Positions 25,019 through 34,172 of a DNA stretch of 64,000 nucleotides are shown one piece after another. Position numbers and translations under genes: made by a program. Numbering within the stretch: the first letter of the stretch is position 1; each line of letters opens with the position of its first letter. Under the pieces are notes generated by a model. It was not told where the DNA came from, did no database searches, and saw only the letters and a program-made list of their open reading frames with translations. Location: positions 283,916-347,915 of the forward strand of contig JBCBOS010000005.1 of NCBI GenBank assembly GCA_039821145.1, read 5' to 3'. Source of the stretch: JBCCSZ01 sp039821145 (lineage in GTDB: Bacteria > Bacteroidota > Bacteroidia > Chitinophagales > Saprospiraceae).

Positions 25019-26688
25019 TCGATGTCTTGTCGCTGTTTTTCAAACCAAACATTTCTAGCTCTCCCATTTGAAATTTTGATGCCTGTGATGGTGTTTTCTG
25101 AGTTGCGCACAATGTCTATTGAGGCAAAATTGGCCATGACCAAGACATCCTTTTGGGCGACTTCTATGGCAAACTCGCCATGCCTTGCGTGGTAAGCGAC
25201 CAATGTGTCCCCCCTTTTGATGATGTCATAGGTGCTGCCCAGTTCTGGACTGTAAAATCGCCCGGCGTATTCTCCAATGTCTACAGTTGACAAATCTATT
25301 TTCACAAGCCTTTTGGCCTTGATGTCATTGCCAACTTGCTGGACGGTCAGCTTTTGTGTTTTTTGATCTTTTAGGTCGTGAAACACAAATTTGATGTTTT
25401 TGTCCAAAGACATTTCGTAGATGTTGCCTTTGAGGTGTGAGATGACATACTCTACATCGTCCCATCTTTGGAGAACGTACAAAGAATCATTTTTCACAAA
25501 AATGTTTGCCACGATTCCCGGCTGGACTTCGTACTCTCCCGTCAATTGCGCCATGGAGTACTGGGCGGCATCCGCAGAGAGGTCCGATCCTTTTGTTTCC
25601 GCGCTCGATTCTGATTTGTCTTCTAACAATACGTCGCAAATCCCTCTTTCCATGCCCCTTGGGTTGGCCGAAGAAAAGTTCGTCAGCACAACGATGTTCA
25701 GTTGCTCAGTCGGATAGGTACTTGCAAAAGCCCTAAATCCGCCAATGACACCTCCGTGTTGAATTCTGTTGTATCCTTTTGCCTTGTCGATGAATAGGCC
25801 ATAAGCATAATTGTTTTTGCTGCCATCATTAAGTTTCTCCATTGTTTTCATGCTTTCAAAAGCCGATTTCCACTCCGCTGAGGGGGTATGAAAATGCTGC
25901 AACCATCGCAGCAAGTCTCCCGTTGTGGAATGTACATTGCCAGAGCCAACGTATCCCCAAAATTCCACAGCCCTGAAGAATTCTCCTTTTGTTCCATAAT
26001 AAGAGGTGGCATTGTTTGGGACCACCCGATCATAGCGATCTTCTACATAAGTGGAGCGCATGCCCAAGGGCTCAAAAATGTTCTTGGCCATCCATTGGGG
26101 GAATTTTTCCTTGGTGACGTTTTCGATGATGTTCACCATGAGCATGTAGCCGGTATTGCAATACAGATATTCTTCCCCGGGAATGAAATTCAACTCTTTT
26201 TGTTTCCGCATGAAACGATACAAATCCTCGTTTGTTCGCGAGTCGTCATCGCGCCATCCCGCCAACCCAAGCATCGCGTGTAAGCTGCGCATGCCACTCG
26301 TGTGGTGTATCATGTGACCGATGGTAATGGTATGGCCAAAGTCTGGCAGATCTGGCAGGTATTTGCGGATGTCGTCATCCACCGACAAGAGTCCTCTTTC
26401 CTGAAGCAACACAATGCCCATGGCCGTAAATTGCTTAGAAACAGACCCGATGTTGAATACCGTCTCGACCGTATTCGGCACTTCGTACTCCAGACTTGCC
26501 TGACCAAATGCTTTGCTGTAAATCACCTCCCCCTTTCGCATGATGCCAATGGCTCCTCCCGGGTGACTTCCCTCCGTCCAATCGATGAAGAGGCTGTCAA
26601 TTTTTTTGGTCTGACTGTCCGTCAATGGAGCTTGTGCCAAAGCCAGGCCCACATAGGTCAGTAAAATAAGTGCGATTGTATGCTTCAT
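25015..26688 (-). CDS. Exported serine beta-lactamase-like hydrolase
   Basis: This 557-residue protein has a signal peptide (MKHTIALILLTYVGLALAQA) and a class C beta-lactamase/penicillin-binding fold. The catalytic S82-V-S-K85 lies in NIGSVSKQF, Y176-C-N178 in EYLYCNTGYM, and the third box H311-G-G in RIQHGGVIGGF. A C-terminal beta-rich domain (about 380-557) resembles the DUF3471-type tails of such hydrolases. The substrate is unknown; relatives are peptidases, esterases and D-amino-acid enzymes, so antibiotic resistance should not be assumed. The four-base ATGA overlap with the TIR gene implies that the two are translated together, an unusual pairing. Confidence 0.92.
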   Translation of the reverse strand: MKHTIALILLTYVGLALAQAPLTDSQTKKIDSLFIDWTEGSHPGGAIGIMRKGEVIYSKAFGQASLEYEVPNTVETVFNIGSVSKQFTAMGIVLLQERGLLSVDDDIRKYLPDLPDFGHTITIGHMIHHTSGMRSLHAMLGLAGWRDDDSRTNEDLYRFMRKQKELNFIPGEEYLYCNTGYMLMVNIIENVTKEKFPQWMAKNIFEPLGMRSTYVEDRYDRVVPNNATSYYGTKGEFFRAVEFWGYVGSGNVHSTTGDLLRWLQHFHTPSAEWKSAFESMKTMEKLNDGSKNNYAYGLFIDKAKGYNRIQHGGVIGGFRAFASTYPTEQLNIVVLTNFSSANPRGMERGICDVLLEDKSESSAETKGSDLSADAAQYSMAQLTGEYEVQPGIVANIFVKNDSLYVLQRWDDVEYVISHLKGNIYEMSLDKNIKFVFHDLKDQKTQKLTVQQVGNDIKAKRLVKIDLSTVDIGEYAGRFYSPELGSTYDIIKRGDTLVAYHARHGEFAIEVAQKDVLVMANFASIDIVRNSENTITGIKISNGRARNVWFEKQRQDIE

Positions 26689-26697
26689 TCTATCTTT

Positions 26698-26720
26698 GAG
26701 CTTATTCAGAATCTGGGATT
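26698..26720 (+). repeat. Fragment of a dispersed inverted-repeat element
   Basis: The 23 bases GAGCTTATTCAGAATCTGG plus GATT match the reverse complement of 39332-39354, the right end of the element there, at 21 of 23 positions. The fragment lies in the 73-base gap between the caspase and hydrolase genes, so it may be the scar of an element that separated them. Confidence 0.5.
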
Positions 26721-26761
26721 GCCTCCCACTGCATGGGAAAATTGGCCAGCCATCCTTGGCC

Positions 26762-28612
26762 TCACCAAATCCGAAAGTCGTATGAGGTATTCTCCGTCCT
26801 CGTCGTGGGCTGCTGCAATTGATTGGACAAACGCTTGACGGTTTCTTCCAAATACTGCTTCAACTCCCCCACCATGATGGTTCCATTGCCGTTGAAGTCC
26901 GCCCGATTGGAACGCAAGCCATCCAGCAATGCATAGGTGAAGATACCATTTTCGTAGTCTTTTGTTTCATAACTGAATTGGGCACCGCTGGCCGAAGCAA
27001 TTACCGTAGCGCCGGAGCGATTGCGAAAGTCCGTAAAGAGGGTCTTCATCAAATCCAGCGAATTGCCCCCGCCCAGGTACTGCCCCTCTCCCTTGGCTTT
27101 GATGGGTCGGCCCTTGACCCCCTCCGGAAGCTCTATGTCGGTCACCAACTGCATGTCTTCATCTAGCTCTCCCGAGTGGCAGGCATCGATCAAGACCAAC
27201 CGTTGGCGGGCAGGCGTTGCCAACAGCAGTTCCTCCAGGCGATCAAAGGGAATGCCTCTGCGGGCCGGATCGGCAAAGTCCATGTCGTAAGGTGCGTAAT
27301 ACCAATTGCGTTCTTCATCGATGATGCCGTGACCAGAGAGGAACATCACCAGTCGATCATCGATTTTCGAATCGGCCAAAAACTGCTCAATTTTTTCCCA
27401 ACTGTCCAAAGTCACTTGTTTGTCGTACAGCTCCAAAATTTTCACCTTGTTGAATCGGTACTGTCCCACATCCCGGTACAAACGGGACAGGTCTTCGGCA
27501 TCCTTTCGGGCAAAATCGAGTTTGTACTCCGCATCTTGGTACTGAGACACTCCCATGACCACCACGTACAAATTGTTGGCAGGCCGATAGGTCATCTCTG
27601 CCGAGGCTTTGTAAGAGGCCATTCCTTTGCTGTTGGTCACCCAGACCTTGATGTCGTTCTCTCCCTGGGACAGGGCCACCTCCAGTTCGACCTTTACTTT
27701 GCGCGAAGCTTGTGCTCTCAGGTCAGCGCCTTGCAAGTCGATGATGGGCACACCATTGATTGTCACGTGAAGCTCGGCCAAGGGGTAGTTTTCATCTTCC
27801 GCCTGTACCCTCAGTCGAACAGCTCGGTCATAGGTCAGGTAGCGATCCCCGACTACTGTCAAATCCAGTTCCGGCAAGGCAACAAGTCTGTTGGCTGATA
27901 CGCCATAGGGGTTCGTCAAGCTCTTGCGTTTGAGAAAGGCCTGGTAGTAATTGCGGATGGTGCCGGCGGAAGCTTTGCCAAGGGTCTCCAGGATTTTGTC
28001 TGGTCGGTTGTACTGCAATTCGAATTGCTCAAAGGGGTATATTTTTTCATCCAGATTGAAGCGAAGGCCGCGGGTGGCCTGTTTGCTGGCCATGAAGTAG
28101 TTGTCTTTGTTGAGGCAAATGTACCCTTGGTCGGCCAGACAGTGGTAAGTCAATTCAAATGATCGGCCCTTGCCAAGGGAGCGGATGGTAAAGCGTTCTC
28201 CAAATCTTTCCGCAATCATGTTGTCGCCCAGAGAGACTTTGTCCCCGGTGTATCGCTCCATGCCATTGTCCAAATCCCAATACCAGTTTTTGAATCGATC
28301 ATAGGCCGTCAACCAACGATCGTTTTTGACAAAGGACATGTTTTCCAAGGAGAAGGTCCCATCGTAGGGAGCATCGGACAATTTGTTCCGGTTTTGAACA
28401 TCCCAAAGCTCTATCTTTTTCCGCTTTCCCCGAAGCAAGGCCAAGAGTCGTCCATCACCACTGAAGACACATTCTGCCACTTCCTTGGGAAGTCCATTGA
28501 TGCGCAAACTTCTCTTGTTTTTGAGGTCCCAAAGTTGCAATTGGCTGCTCAGGCTGATTGCCAGATGTCCTCCCCCAGCTTGAAACGCCAATTGAATGTT
28601 CCCCCTCGCCAT
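26762..28612 (-). CDS. Caspase (C14) domain half of a frameshifted WD40-caspase
   Basis: This frame encodes the C-terminal part of an exported WD40-caspase. It opens inside a propeller blade (NIQLAFQAGGGHLAISLSSQ then LQLWDLKN), continues through further blades and an Ig-like region (about 245-345), and ends with a caspase domain (about 350-616). The catalytic dyad is intact: H428 in FLSGHGIID and C478 in LIDACHSGELD. The Met at 28612 is probably not a true start, because it lies within the upstream WD40 frame and lacks a signal. Inserting one base near 28601-28605 joins the two frames into one protein of about 1,196 residues. Bacterial caspases of this type usually cut after Arg or Lys. Confidence 0.9.
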   Translation of the reverse strand: MARGNIQLAFQAGGGHLAISLSSQLQLWDLKNKRSLRINGLPKEVAECVFSGDGRLLALLRGKRKKIELWDVQNRNKLSDAPYDGTFSLENMSFVKNDRWLTAYDRFKNWYWDLDNGMERYTGDKVSLGDNMIAERFGERFTIRSLGKGRSFELTYHCLADQGYICLNKDNYFMASKQATRGLRFNLDEKIYPFEQFELQYNRPDKILETLGKASAGTIRNYYQAFLKRKSLTNPYGVSANRLVALPELDLTVVGDRYLTYDRAVRLRVQAEDENYPLAELHVTINGVPIIDLQGADLRAQASRKVKVELEVALSQGENDIKVWVTNSKGMASYKASAEMTYRPANNLYVVVMGVSQYQDAEYKLDFARKDAEDLSRLYRDVGQYRFNKVKILELYDKQVTLDSWEKIEQFLADSKIDDRLVMFLSGHGIIDEERNWYYAPYDMDFADPARRGIPFDRLEELLLATPARQRLVLIDACHSGELDEDMQLVTDIELPEGVKGRPIKAKGEGQYLGGGNSLDLMKTLFTDFRNRSGATVIASASGAQFSYETKDYENGIFTYALLDGLRSNRADFNGNGTIMVGELKQYLEETVKRLSNQLQQPTTRTENTSYDFRIW

Positions 28613-30351
28613 TCCTTTTTCACCTCCCCCGTCACAGCATCTACCAGCAAGACCAAGGCACTGTCGCTGCGCGTCGTCCGGATCGGCTCTGCCACACCTC
28701 CCACCTGACGCTCTACTGTCTCGTAAACAGGCAGCCAGAAAACCACCTTTTCTCCACTTTCATCGAAGTGAAATTTTTCCATGCCCTCTCTGGCGAAGCG
28801 ATGAAGCTCCTCCCCTTGTGGCACCGACCAGCTCCGCCATTCCTTCTTGCCCAGCAATCCACCGACTCGTTGTCCATCCTTGGTCCACTGCAACTCCTTG
28901 AGGGCAGCAGTCCCACTTTCCAATTGAATCTTCCCGGCTGGCTCAAAGCGTTCCAGGTCCCAAAAAGACATGGACTTTGAATTGGCACCATAAAACAAAG
29001 AGCGATTTGGCACAAAGCCATAGGGGTTGTCAAAGCCAAAGTTGAAATAGAGGGTCTTTTGCCGACTGTTCTTCAGGTTGGTAAACTCGAAGCGATCTCG
29101 TTTTTTTTTGCCCCCCCGGTACGCCAAGACAAGCGTCTGGGTAGGATCGTGGACAAAGACATCTTCCACCCCTTCCACCTGTGTGGTAGAGTAGACAATT
29201 TTTCCCGTGCGAAGGTCCTGACAATTGAGGTATTGATTGGTTTGCCAAATGAGGTAGTTGTTTTCTTCGCTGAAAATGACCCGCTGTAAGCTCAGGACAT
29301 CTCCCAATCCAGCAAATTGCCGAACGATGGAGAAATTTTGGATGCTCCGAATTTCCACCGTATTGTCACCGACGTTTTTGCCAAAGATGTCGAAAAAATT
29401 GTCCGCACAGCCACAGGCCATCCCCAGATAGGAACCGTCTTTGCTGAAGGCCATCTCGTTGATGCACGACTTTTTGCCGCCCAAAGGCCGCCGCTCCATG
29501 TCGCGAAGCTTTCGCAGGCTTTTCACATCCCAGCTGAACAGCACCCCAGCCTCGGCAGACAATAGGGTCGAAGAGTTGGGATGAAAAAGCAATTTGGTCG
29601 CCGTCTCATCCAACCTGCCCTTGAAGACAGGTTGATCTCCCTGCCCATTTTCCCACACTTGAATGATGCCCAAACCATCCGTTGCCGCAATGTAGCGACC
29701 ATCGGGACTCAGGGCCACATCCGACAGTCGGGTGCTGTCCTTGTGAGACCACAGCTTTTGCTTGTTGTGGACAGACCAAAGCGCCACTTCTCGCTCGCCG
29801 ATCTTCCCAAGCAAGTACGCCCCATCCCGGCTGATCTGTAGGCGACTGATTTGCTCGGCTGCCCCTTTGAAGGACCCACTGGCCGCCCGACGCCCACTCC
29901 CCGAATCGACAAAATTCGTGGGTTTTCTCCCTCCGAAGTAAATCTTGGTGTCAGCTCCAAAAAGCTGATCCTTGGAAGCGAGAAAGGCCAGAGACCGAAG
30001 GCGTTTGTTGATGGCATAGACATTTTTGACCCGCTTGCCCGTCTTGAGTTCAAAATAGCGGACGTTCTGTCTTTTTCCCGCCACCGCGATGTAGCGCCCG
30101 TCGGGGCTGACCGCCAGATCGTAAATGGTGTTGCCAAAGGAAATGGTCCGCACCAGGTGGCCATTTTGATAATCCCAGACTTTGATGTCCAAGTCATCAC
30201 CTCCCGTGACCAAGTAGCGACCACTGGGCGAAAAGGCAATATTTTCTACATTGTCGCTATGCCCTTTGGGAATAATCAGCTTGGCTTGCTGTGCGCTCAG
30301 GGGAAGTCCCGCCAGTAGACATAGCAACCATAAGACTGTGCATCTGTGCAT
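28549..30351 (-). CDS. WD40 N-terminal half of a frameshifted, exported WD40-caspase
   Basis: The start MHRCTVLWLLCLLAGLPLSA at 30351 is a clear signal peptide, preferred over the ATG at 30423 whose extra residues are not signal-like. WD40 blades follow (HSDNVENIAFSPSGRYLVTG, DLAVSPDGRYIAVAG, DVALSPDGRYIAATDG). The frame runs out of register after VTGEVKKEWRG, reading 18 unrelated residues to a stop at 28549, while the natural next strand (NIQLAFQAGG) continues in the overlapping caspase frame. If expressed alone it would be a 600-residue exported propeller. No T9SS tail is present in either half, so periplasmic or outer-membrane-associated location is more likely than full secretion. Confidence 0.88.
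   Translation of the reverse strand: MHRCTVLWLLCLLAGLPLSAQQAKLIIPKGHSDNVENIAFSPSGRYLVTGGDDLDIKVWDYQNGHLVRTISFGNTIYDLAVSPDGRYIAVAGKRQNVRYFELKTGKRVKNVYAINKRLRSLAFLASKDQLFGADTKIYFGGRKPTNFVDSGSGRRAASGSFKGAAEQISRLQISRDGAYLLGKIGEREVALWSVHNKQKLWSHKDSTRLSDVALSPDGRYIAATDGLGIIQVWENGQGDQPVFKGRLDETATKLLFHPNSSTLLSAEAGVLFSWDVKSLRKLRDMERRPLGGKKSCINEMAFSKDGSYLGMACGCADNFFDIFGKNVGDNTVEIRSIQNFSIVRQFAGLGDVLSLQRVIFSEENNYLIWQTNQYLNCQDLRTGKIVYSTTQVEGVEDVFVHDPTQTLVLAYRGGKKKRDRFEFTNLKNSRQKTLYFNFGFDNPYGFVPNRSLFYGANSKSMSFWDLERFEPAGKIQLESGTAALKELQWTKDGQRVGGLLGKKEWRSWSVPQGEELHRFAREGMEKFHFDESGEKVVFWLPVYETVERQVGGVAEPIRTTRSDSALVLLVDAVTGEVKKEWRGGTFNWRFKLGEDIWQSA
28601..28605 (-). other. Probable frameshift site in the WD40-caspase gene
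   Basis: Five C on the + strand (GGGGG on the coding strand) sit where the blade sequence changes frame. A sixth G would give WRGGNIQLAF in a single frame. The coding strand here is A-GGG-GGA, which is a poor match to the X-XXY-YYZ slippery pattern, so a one-base loss or a read error is more likely than programmed slippage. Confidence 0.7.
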
Positions 30352-30537
30352 GGCAATGTAAGATTTGAGGGTTTGTTTGAGCTGTGTTCCAAAGCCCTGA
30401 CCATTGAGCTCTAAATGTAACAAATATAATACATATGACTAAACGAGGTGGACCAGACTCTTTCCCCGGGAGAATGCAGGTATGCAGAATGGGCAAAAAA
30501 GACAAAACAAGCGTATCTTGGCCCAAAACTAAGACCC

Positions 30538-32148
30538 ATGTCTGTCACTGATGCCTCCAAAAAATTGTTGAGCCTTCTCGTTGCTATGAGCTTGCTGAGT
30601 CAACTGCAGGCCAATTCCTCGTCTGTGGTCCAAGCTGCCATTGATACGGTCATTTTGGCTCCTTTGGTACAAAGCCAGCAAAATATCGAATCGGAGCAAT
30701 CTGCTTCTGACTACAAAGCAGAGGTAGCGACAAAGGTATTGAACGAACTCATGGCCGCCAATGGGCTGAAAACGGCTGTGCAGCCCCGTTTGGTTTTTCA
30801 CGCCAGCATCACCAAAGGCAGTTGGTTGGAGGCCAGCTCTGCCAACATTCATTTGGAAGAGAGGGTGTATGACCTTTGCATCCGTTTTGGCCCCGATTCT
30901 CTCAATGCCTTGGCCAACATCCTGGCCCGACAGCTGTCCATCTTGTCGCATACGCCCATTCCGGTCAATCGCCTGGATGGCTGGGCGCACTTGCGCGGAA
31001 GTTTTTTGGCCTACACTGCCGGATTCAACCCGCTCAACATCAGCCAGGCCATTGTCACGGGATTGCATCGGCTGTATGGCTTGGAGGACAAATCTTTGCT
31101 CGACCAGCGATTGGAGGAATTGGGAGAGGCGGAAGACAGTCTGTCGCAGATGATTCGCCTATTTGAGGGAGCCAATTACCTGATGGTCCTCAACGATCCC
31201 CTGTCTGCCGTCAAGTATTATGGACGCATTCTGACTGTCCACCAAAGCAGCGAGTTGTACAACAATGCGGGGGTGGGCTCCGCCAGAGCTGCCATGAGTT
31301 TTTTCCCCAACAAAAAACTGAAATTTGCCTATCCACTGGAGATCGATCCCGACACCCGACTCAAGAGCAACAAAAGAGGAAGACTCAACCGACAAAAAGC
31401 AGCCAGAGAGCGATTGCTGAACAACGCCATGGTGTACTTGCAAAGAGCGGTGCAGCTCGATCCTTCCTACGTACCTGGATTCCTCAATATGGCTTGCATC
31501 TCTGCCATGAGAACTGACTACCCTCTGGCAGATTCTTTGCTCAACATCACTTTCAAGCTCGCTGAGCGAAGCAACAATTCCTCCGCAATTGCAAGCATCA
31601 AAAACCTCAGAGGAATCATAGCAGCGGGGCAAAAAGACGAAGAACAGGCCAGCAGTTTTTTTGAAGAAGCCATCCAACTGGGCCACCTACAGGCGCAAAC
31701 AAATCTGCGGGTCTTGCAAAACAACAAATCAGCAAAAAGAGAACTCTCCTTGTCCTTCAATACAGAACAAATTGAGAACATCTCTCTGGATGGATTCCTG
31801 GATGACCACCTATTTGCCCCTTCTGACATCATTCAAGTGACCCCCAAAACGCTTTTCAGTTGGAAGCTCTTTGCCGATTCGCGCGTCCTGCTCAACAAGA
31901 CCGATTCTGGACTCAATTACACCCTTCTTCACCTCACCGGGCCTTACTACGAGGGCAAAACCAACGAGAAAATTGAGCTGCGGGACAGCTACGACGACAT
32001 GGTACAAGCCTATGGAGATCCGGCCCGCATGGTCCCCCTCAGCAGGGGAACCATTGCCGTCTATCCCAAGCACCAACTCTGCTTCCGCCTGGATGCCAAC
32101 CAACGCATCACCGAATGGTGTGTCTATCGAAAGCGCGGGCTGCAGTGA
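30538..32148 (+). CDS. Exported TPR protein with a decayed M48-type protease site
   Basis: The start at 30538 gives an N-terminal export signal (MSVTDASKKLLSLLVAMSLL); the frame extends to 30448 but without signal-like sequence. Residues about 60-140 resemble an M48 metalloprotease helix region: FGPDSLNALANILARQLSIL has the layout of ..ALA.ILGHELAH but with R131, Q132 and I135 in place of His-Glu...His. TPR-like helices follow (AVQLDPSYVPGFLNMACISA), and the C-terminal 130 residues form a separate domain ending WCVYRKRGLQ. It is divergent from the WD40-caspase, with 186 bases between their starts, so shared regulation is plausible. The M48 relationship is inference from residue pattern. Confidence 0.75.
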   Translation: MSVTDASKKLLSLLVAMSLLSQLQANSSSVVQAAIDTVILAPLVQSQQNIESEQSASDYKAEVATKVLNELMAANGLKTAVQPRLVFHASITKGSWLEASSANIHLEERVYDLCIRFGPDSLNALANILARQLSILSHTPIPVNRLDGWAHLRGSFLAYTAGFNPLNISQAIVTGLHRLYGLEDKSLLDQRLEELGEAEDSLSQMIRLFEGANYLMVLNDPLSAVKYYGRILTVHQSSELYNNAGVGSARAAMSFFPNKKLKFAYPLEIDPDTRLKSNKRGRLNRQKAARERLLNNAMVYLQRAVQLDPSYVPGFLNMACISAMRTDYPLADSLLNITFKLAERSNNSSAIASIKNLRGIIAAGQKDEEQASSFFEEAIQLGHLQAQTNLRVLQNNKSAKRELSLSFNTEQIENISLDGFLDDHLFAPSDIIQVTPKTLFSWKLFADSRVLLNKTDSGLNYTLLHLTGPYYEGKTNEKIELRDSYDDMVQAYGDPARMVPLSRGTIAVYPKHQLCFRLDANQRITEWCVYRKRGLQ

Positions 32149-34062
32149 TCAAGGCGCACTGGCTTGGAAGGCCATCTGGGTGCCCTCGCGCTGCAGCACC
32201 ACCTTGCCACTGACCCAACTGCCCTCCTCGTACTCGCAACTCAGCAAATACAATCCACTCGGCAACCAGCTCAGGTCCAACTGATGCAGCTTGCCCTCCT
32301 CCCACAAAATGCGCTTGAGGATTTTTCCGGATAGATCGGTGAGAAACAGTTGCTTGATGGGACGATTGACTTGTATGGTGACCTCTCCCCGACTGGGGTT
32401 GGGATAGTACTTCCATTCAAATGGCTTTTTCCCTTTGCCTTCGGCTGGATTTGGCTTGCTCTGCTTTTGCTCCCACACTTGCAAGGGCTCGCCAATGGCA
32501 GCCAACACAGTTTCCTCCTCCTGGCATTCAGGAGCGTAGGTATACTGGAAAAGCAGGCGGGGGATCAAATCGTTGAGTTTTTCCACATTGTAAGAATCCG
32601 TGGAGGGCTTGAGGTGTGGGAGACCAATGCCGCTGTCGTCGGTGAGAAAAGTATAAGTTCCGTTGGTCAACAGAGCGGTGGAGCGCATCAGATATTCTGT
32701 GCTTTTGTCGATGCCACTGCAAGTCAATGGAACGATGCGAATCCCTTTTTGGGCTGCTGCCCGAATCTGTGCTTGCAAACGGGCGACCGTCGATGGATCG
32801 GAATGGGGCGGGGCATCCAGGATGAGGAAAATCACTCTGGCACGAGCTTCCTCGCTCCAACTCAACTCGTGAATGGCCACATCCAAGGCAGCATCGACAG
32901 CCTCTGGGACATCTCCTCCCCCGCGGGCATAGTTGTCGTCGATGAACTCGATGGTTTGGGCAATGTCGTCTGATAGATCGCTCTGGCGCGTCAGATATTC
33001 TTCGCCATGATCGCGGTAAAAGACGGCCCCCATCCTGAGGTCTAGCTGTGGCATGGAGTCTTTGAACTGACCAATGACATCTCCCAATTCTGTTTTGAGG
33101 TACTGAATTTCGTCCAGCATGGAGGCGGTGGCATCCACGACCCAAGCGATGTCTGTCTGATTGGGAACGGCGCATGCCAACGGCAATTCCAACACATTGA
33201 GTCCTTTGTGAAATTGCTTGGCCTTTCCAAAGTCGTGGCTCTCTCCCTGATGCTCCACCCGGATGGTGGTCTTGCCCTTTTGCCCCTCTCCCGTCGCATT
33301 GCTCCACAACTCTGCCTTGCCCGTATTGTCTGTCCGGGCCTCCCAGATGAGCTGGCCATTTTGTTCCAGGAAGACAGACGCATCGATGATGGGCAGGCCA
33401 CTTTCTGTTTGCAACTGAAAACTGTAGCGTTCCAATGGGCGAATTCCCCAAGTCGTTTGAAACTGTGCCAACTCCTGCTCGGCGATGTCGTTCCACAACT
33501 CCCATTTGCTGAAGTCATTGATCTCTCCGGCCGTCAGCAAGCCCGCCTGGACGTTGGTCAATGGGGGGGCTGGCGAAACCTTCCGTTCTCTCGACGCTGC
33601 AATGCTTTCCCGATGTATGGAATTGCTGTAAGAAGTGGCATCTTGTTCAATCAGGGGAACACTGGCTGGCGATCTTCTGGCTCTCCTCTTTTTTCTGCCT
33701 GTTGTCGTCCTCCGCCTACTTTCTCTTTTGGCGACCACCACTTCTGCCAATAAGGCGACTCCCGAATCAAGTACAAATTTTCGCTTCTTCTTTGAAGAGG
33801 AAAGGTGAACCCGTTCGCACAATGTGTGGAAGCCCACATAACTGATGCACAAGCTGTCTGTCTCGCTCTTCAAAGAGATGGTGAAAAACCCATCAAAATC
33901 TGTCGCGACATAGGTACCCGAACCAATCGCGTGAATGTTGGCACTGATCAAGGGTTCGCCAGCGTCGTCTAAGACCTGTCCTTCAAAGAAAAAAGGTTGA
34001 CCACAGGCAATCTGGGCCAAAAACAAACAACAAAGAAATGGGAATGCGTATTGAATTTTCAT
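32149..34062 (-). CDS. Exported VWA-domain protein with carboxypeptidase-regulatory-like domain and T9SS tail
   Basis: This 637-residue protein starts with a signal peptide (MKIQYAFPFLCCLFLAQIAC); the ATG at 34083 is an alternative. A CarboxypepD_reg-like beta domain (FEGQVLDDAGEPLISANIHA, DFDGFFTISL) covers about 25-110. It is followed by a striking polybasic linker at 112-130 (RRRTTTGRKKRRARR). The central VWA domain has DIAWVVDATASMLDEIQYLK, close to a MIDAS D-x-(S/T)-x-S, and later VIFLILDAPPH. The tail YPNPSRGEVTIQVNRP...LPSGLYLLSC is a T9SS type A sorting domain. Its stop directly abuts the stop of the convergent TPR gene within TGATCA. It probably mediates surface binding. Confidence 0.88.
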   Translation of the reverse strand: MKIQYAFPFLCCLFLAQIACGQPFFFEGQVLDDAGEPLISANIHAIGSGTYVATDFDGFFTISLKSETDSLCISYVGFHTLCERVHLSSSKKKRKFVLDSGVALLAEVVVAKRESRRRTTTGRKKRRARRSPASVPLIEQDATSYSNSIHRESIAASRERKVSPAPPLTNVQAGLLTAGEINDFSKWELWNDIAEQELAQFQTTWGIRPLERYSFQLQTESGLPIIDASVFLEQNGQLIWEARTDNTGKAELWSNATGEGQKGKTTIRVEHQGESHDFGKAKQFHKGLNVLELPLACAVPNQTDIAWVVDATASMLDEIQYLKTELGDVIGQFKDSMPQLDLRMGAVFYRDHGEEYLTRQSDLSDDIAQTIEFIDDNYARGGGDVPEAVDAALDVAIHELSWSEEARARVIFLILDAPPHSDPSTVARLQAQIRAAAQKGIRIVPLTCSGIDKSTEYLMRSTALLTNGTYTFLTDDSGIGLPHLKPSTDSYNVEKLNDLIPRLLFQYTYAPECQEEETVLAAIGEPLQVWEQKQSKPNPAEGKGKKPFEWKYYPNPSRGEVTIQVNRPIKQLFLTDLSGKILKRILWEEGKLHQLDLSWLPSGLYLLSCEYEEGSWVSGKVVLQREGTQMAFQASAP

Positions 34063-34172
34063 AAGGCGTGTTTTTATCTTCACAAATCACCCATTGGATG
34101 CTTGGAAGAGGCTGGATTACACACGCCCCGTGACATTTTTTTTCCTTTTTTTGAAAAACAGCCTGCTCAGCC

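Noticed and set aside
28595..28612. Programmed -1 frameshifting in the WD40-caspase
   Set aside because: The site reads A-GGG-GGA, so the P-site tRNA would mismatch after slipping. I see no clear stimulatory stem just downstream. A lost base fits better, though slippage is not excluded.
26762..28612. Independent caspase gene starting at 28612
   Set aside because: The Met lies in the middle of a propeller strand, there is no signal peptide or promoter, and the frame joins the upstream one by a single base.
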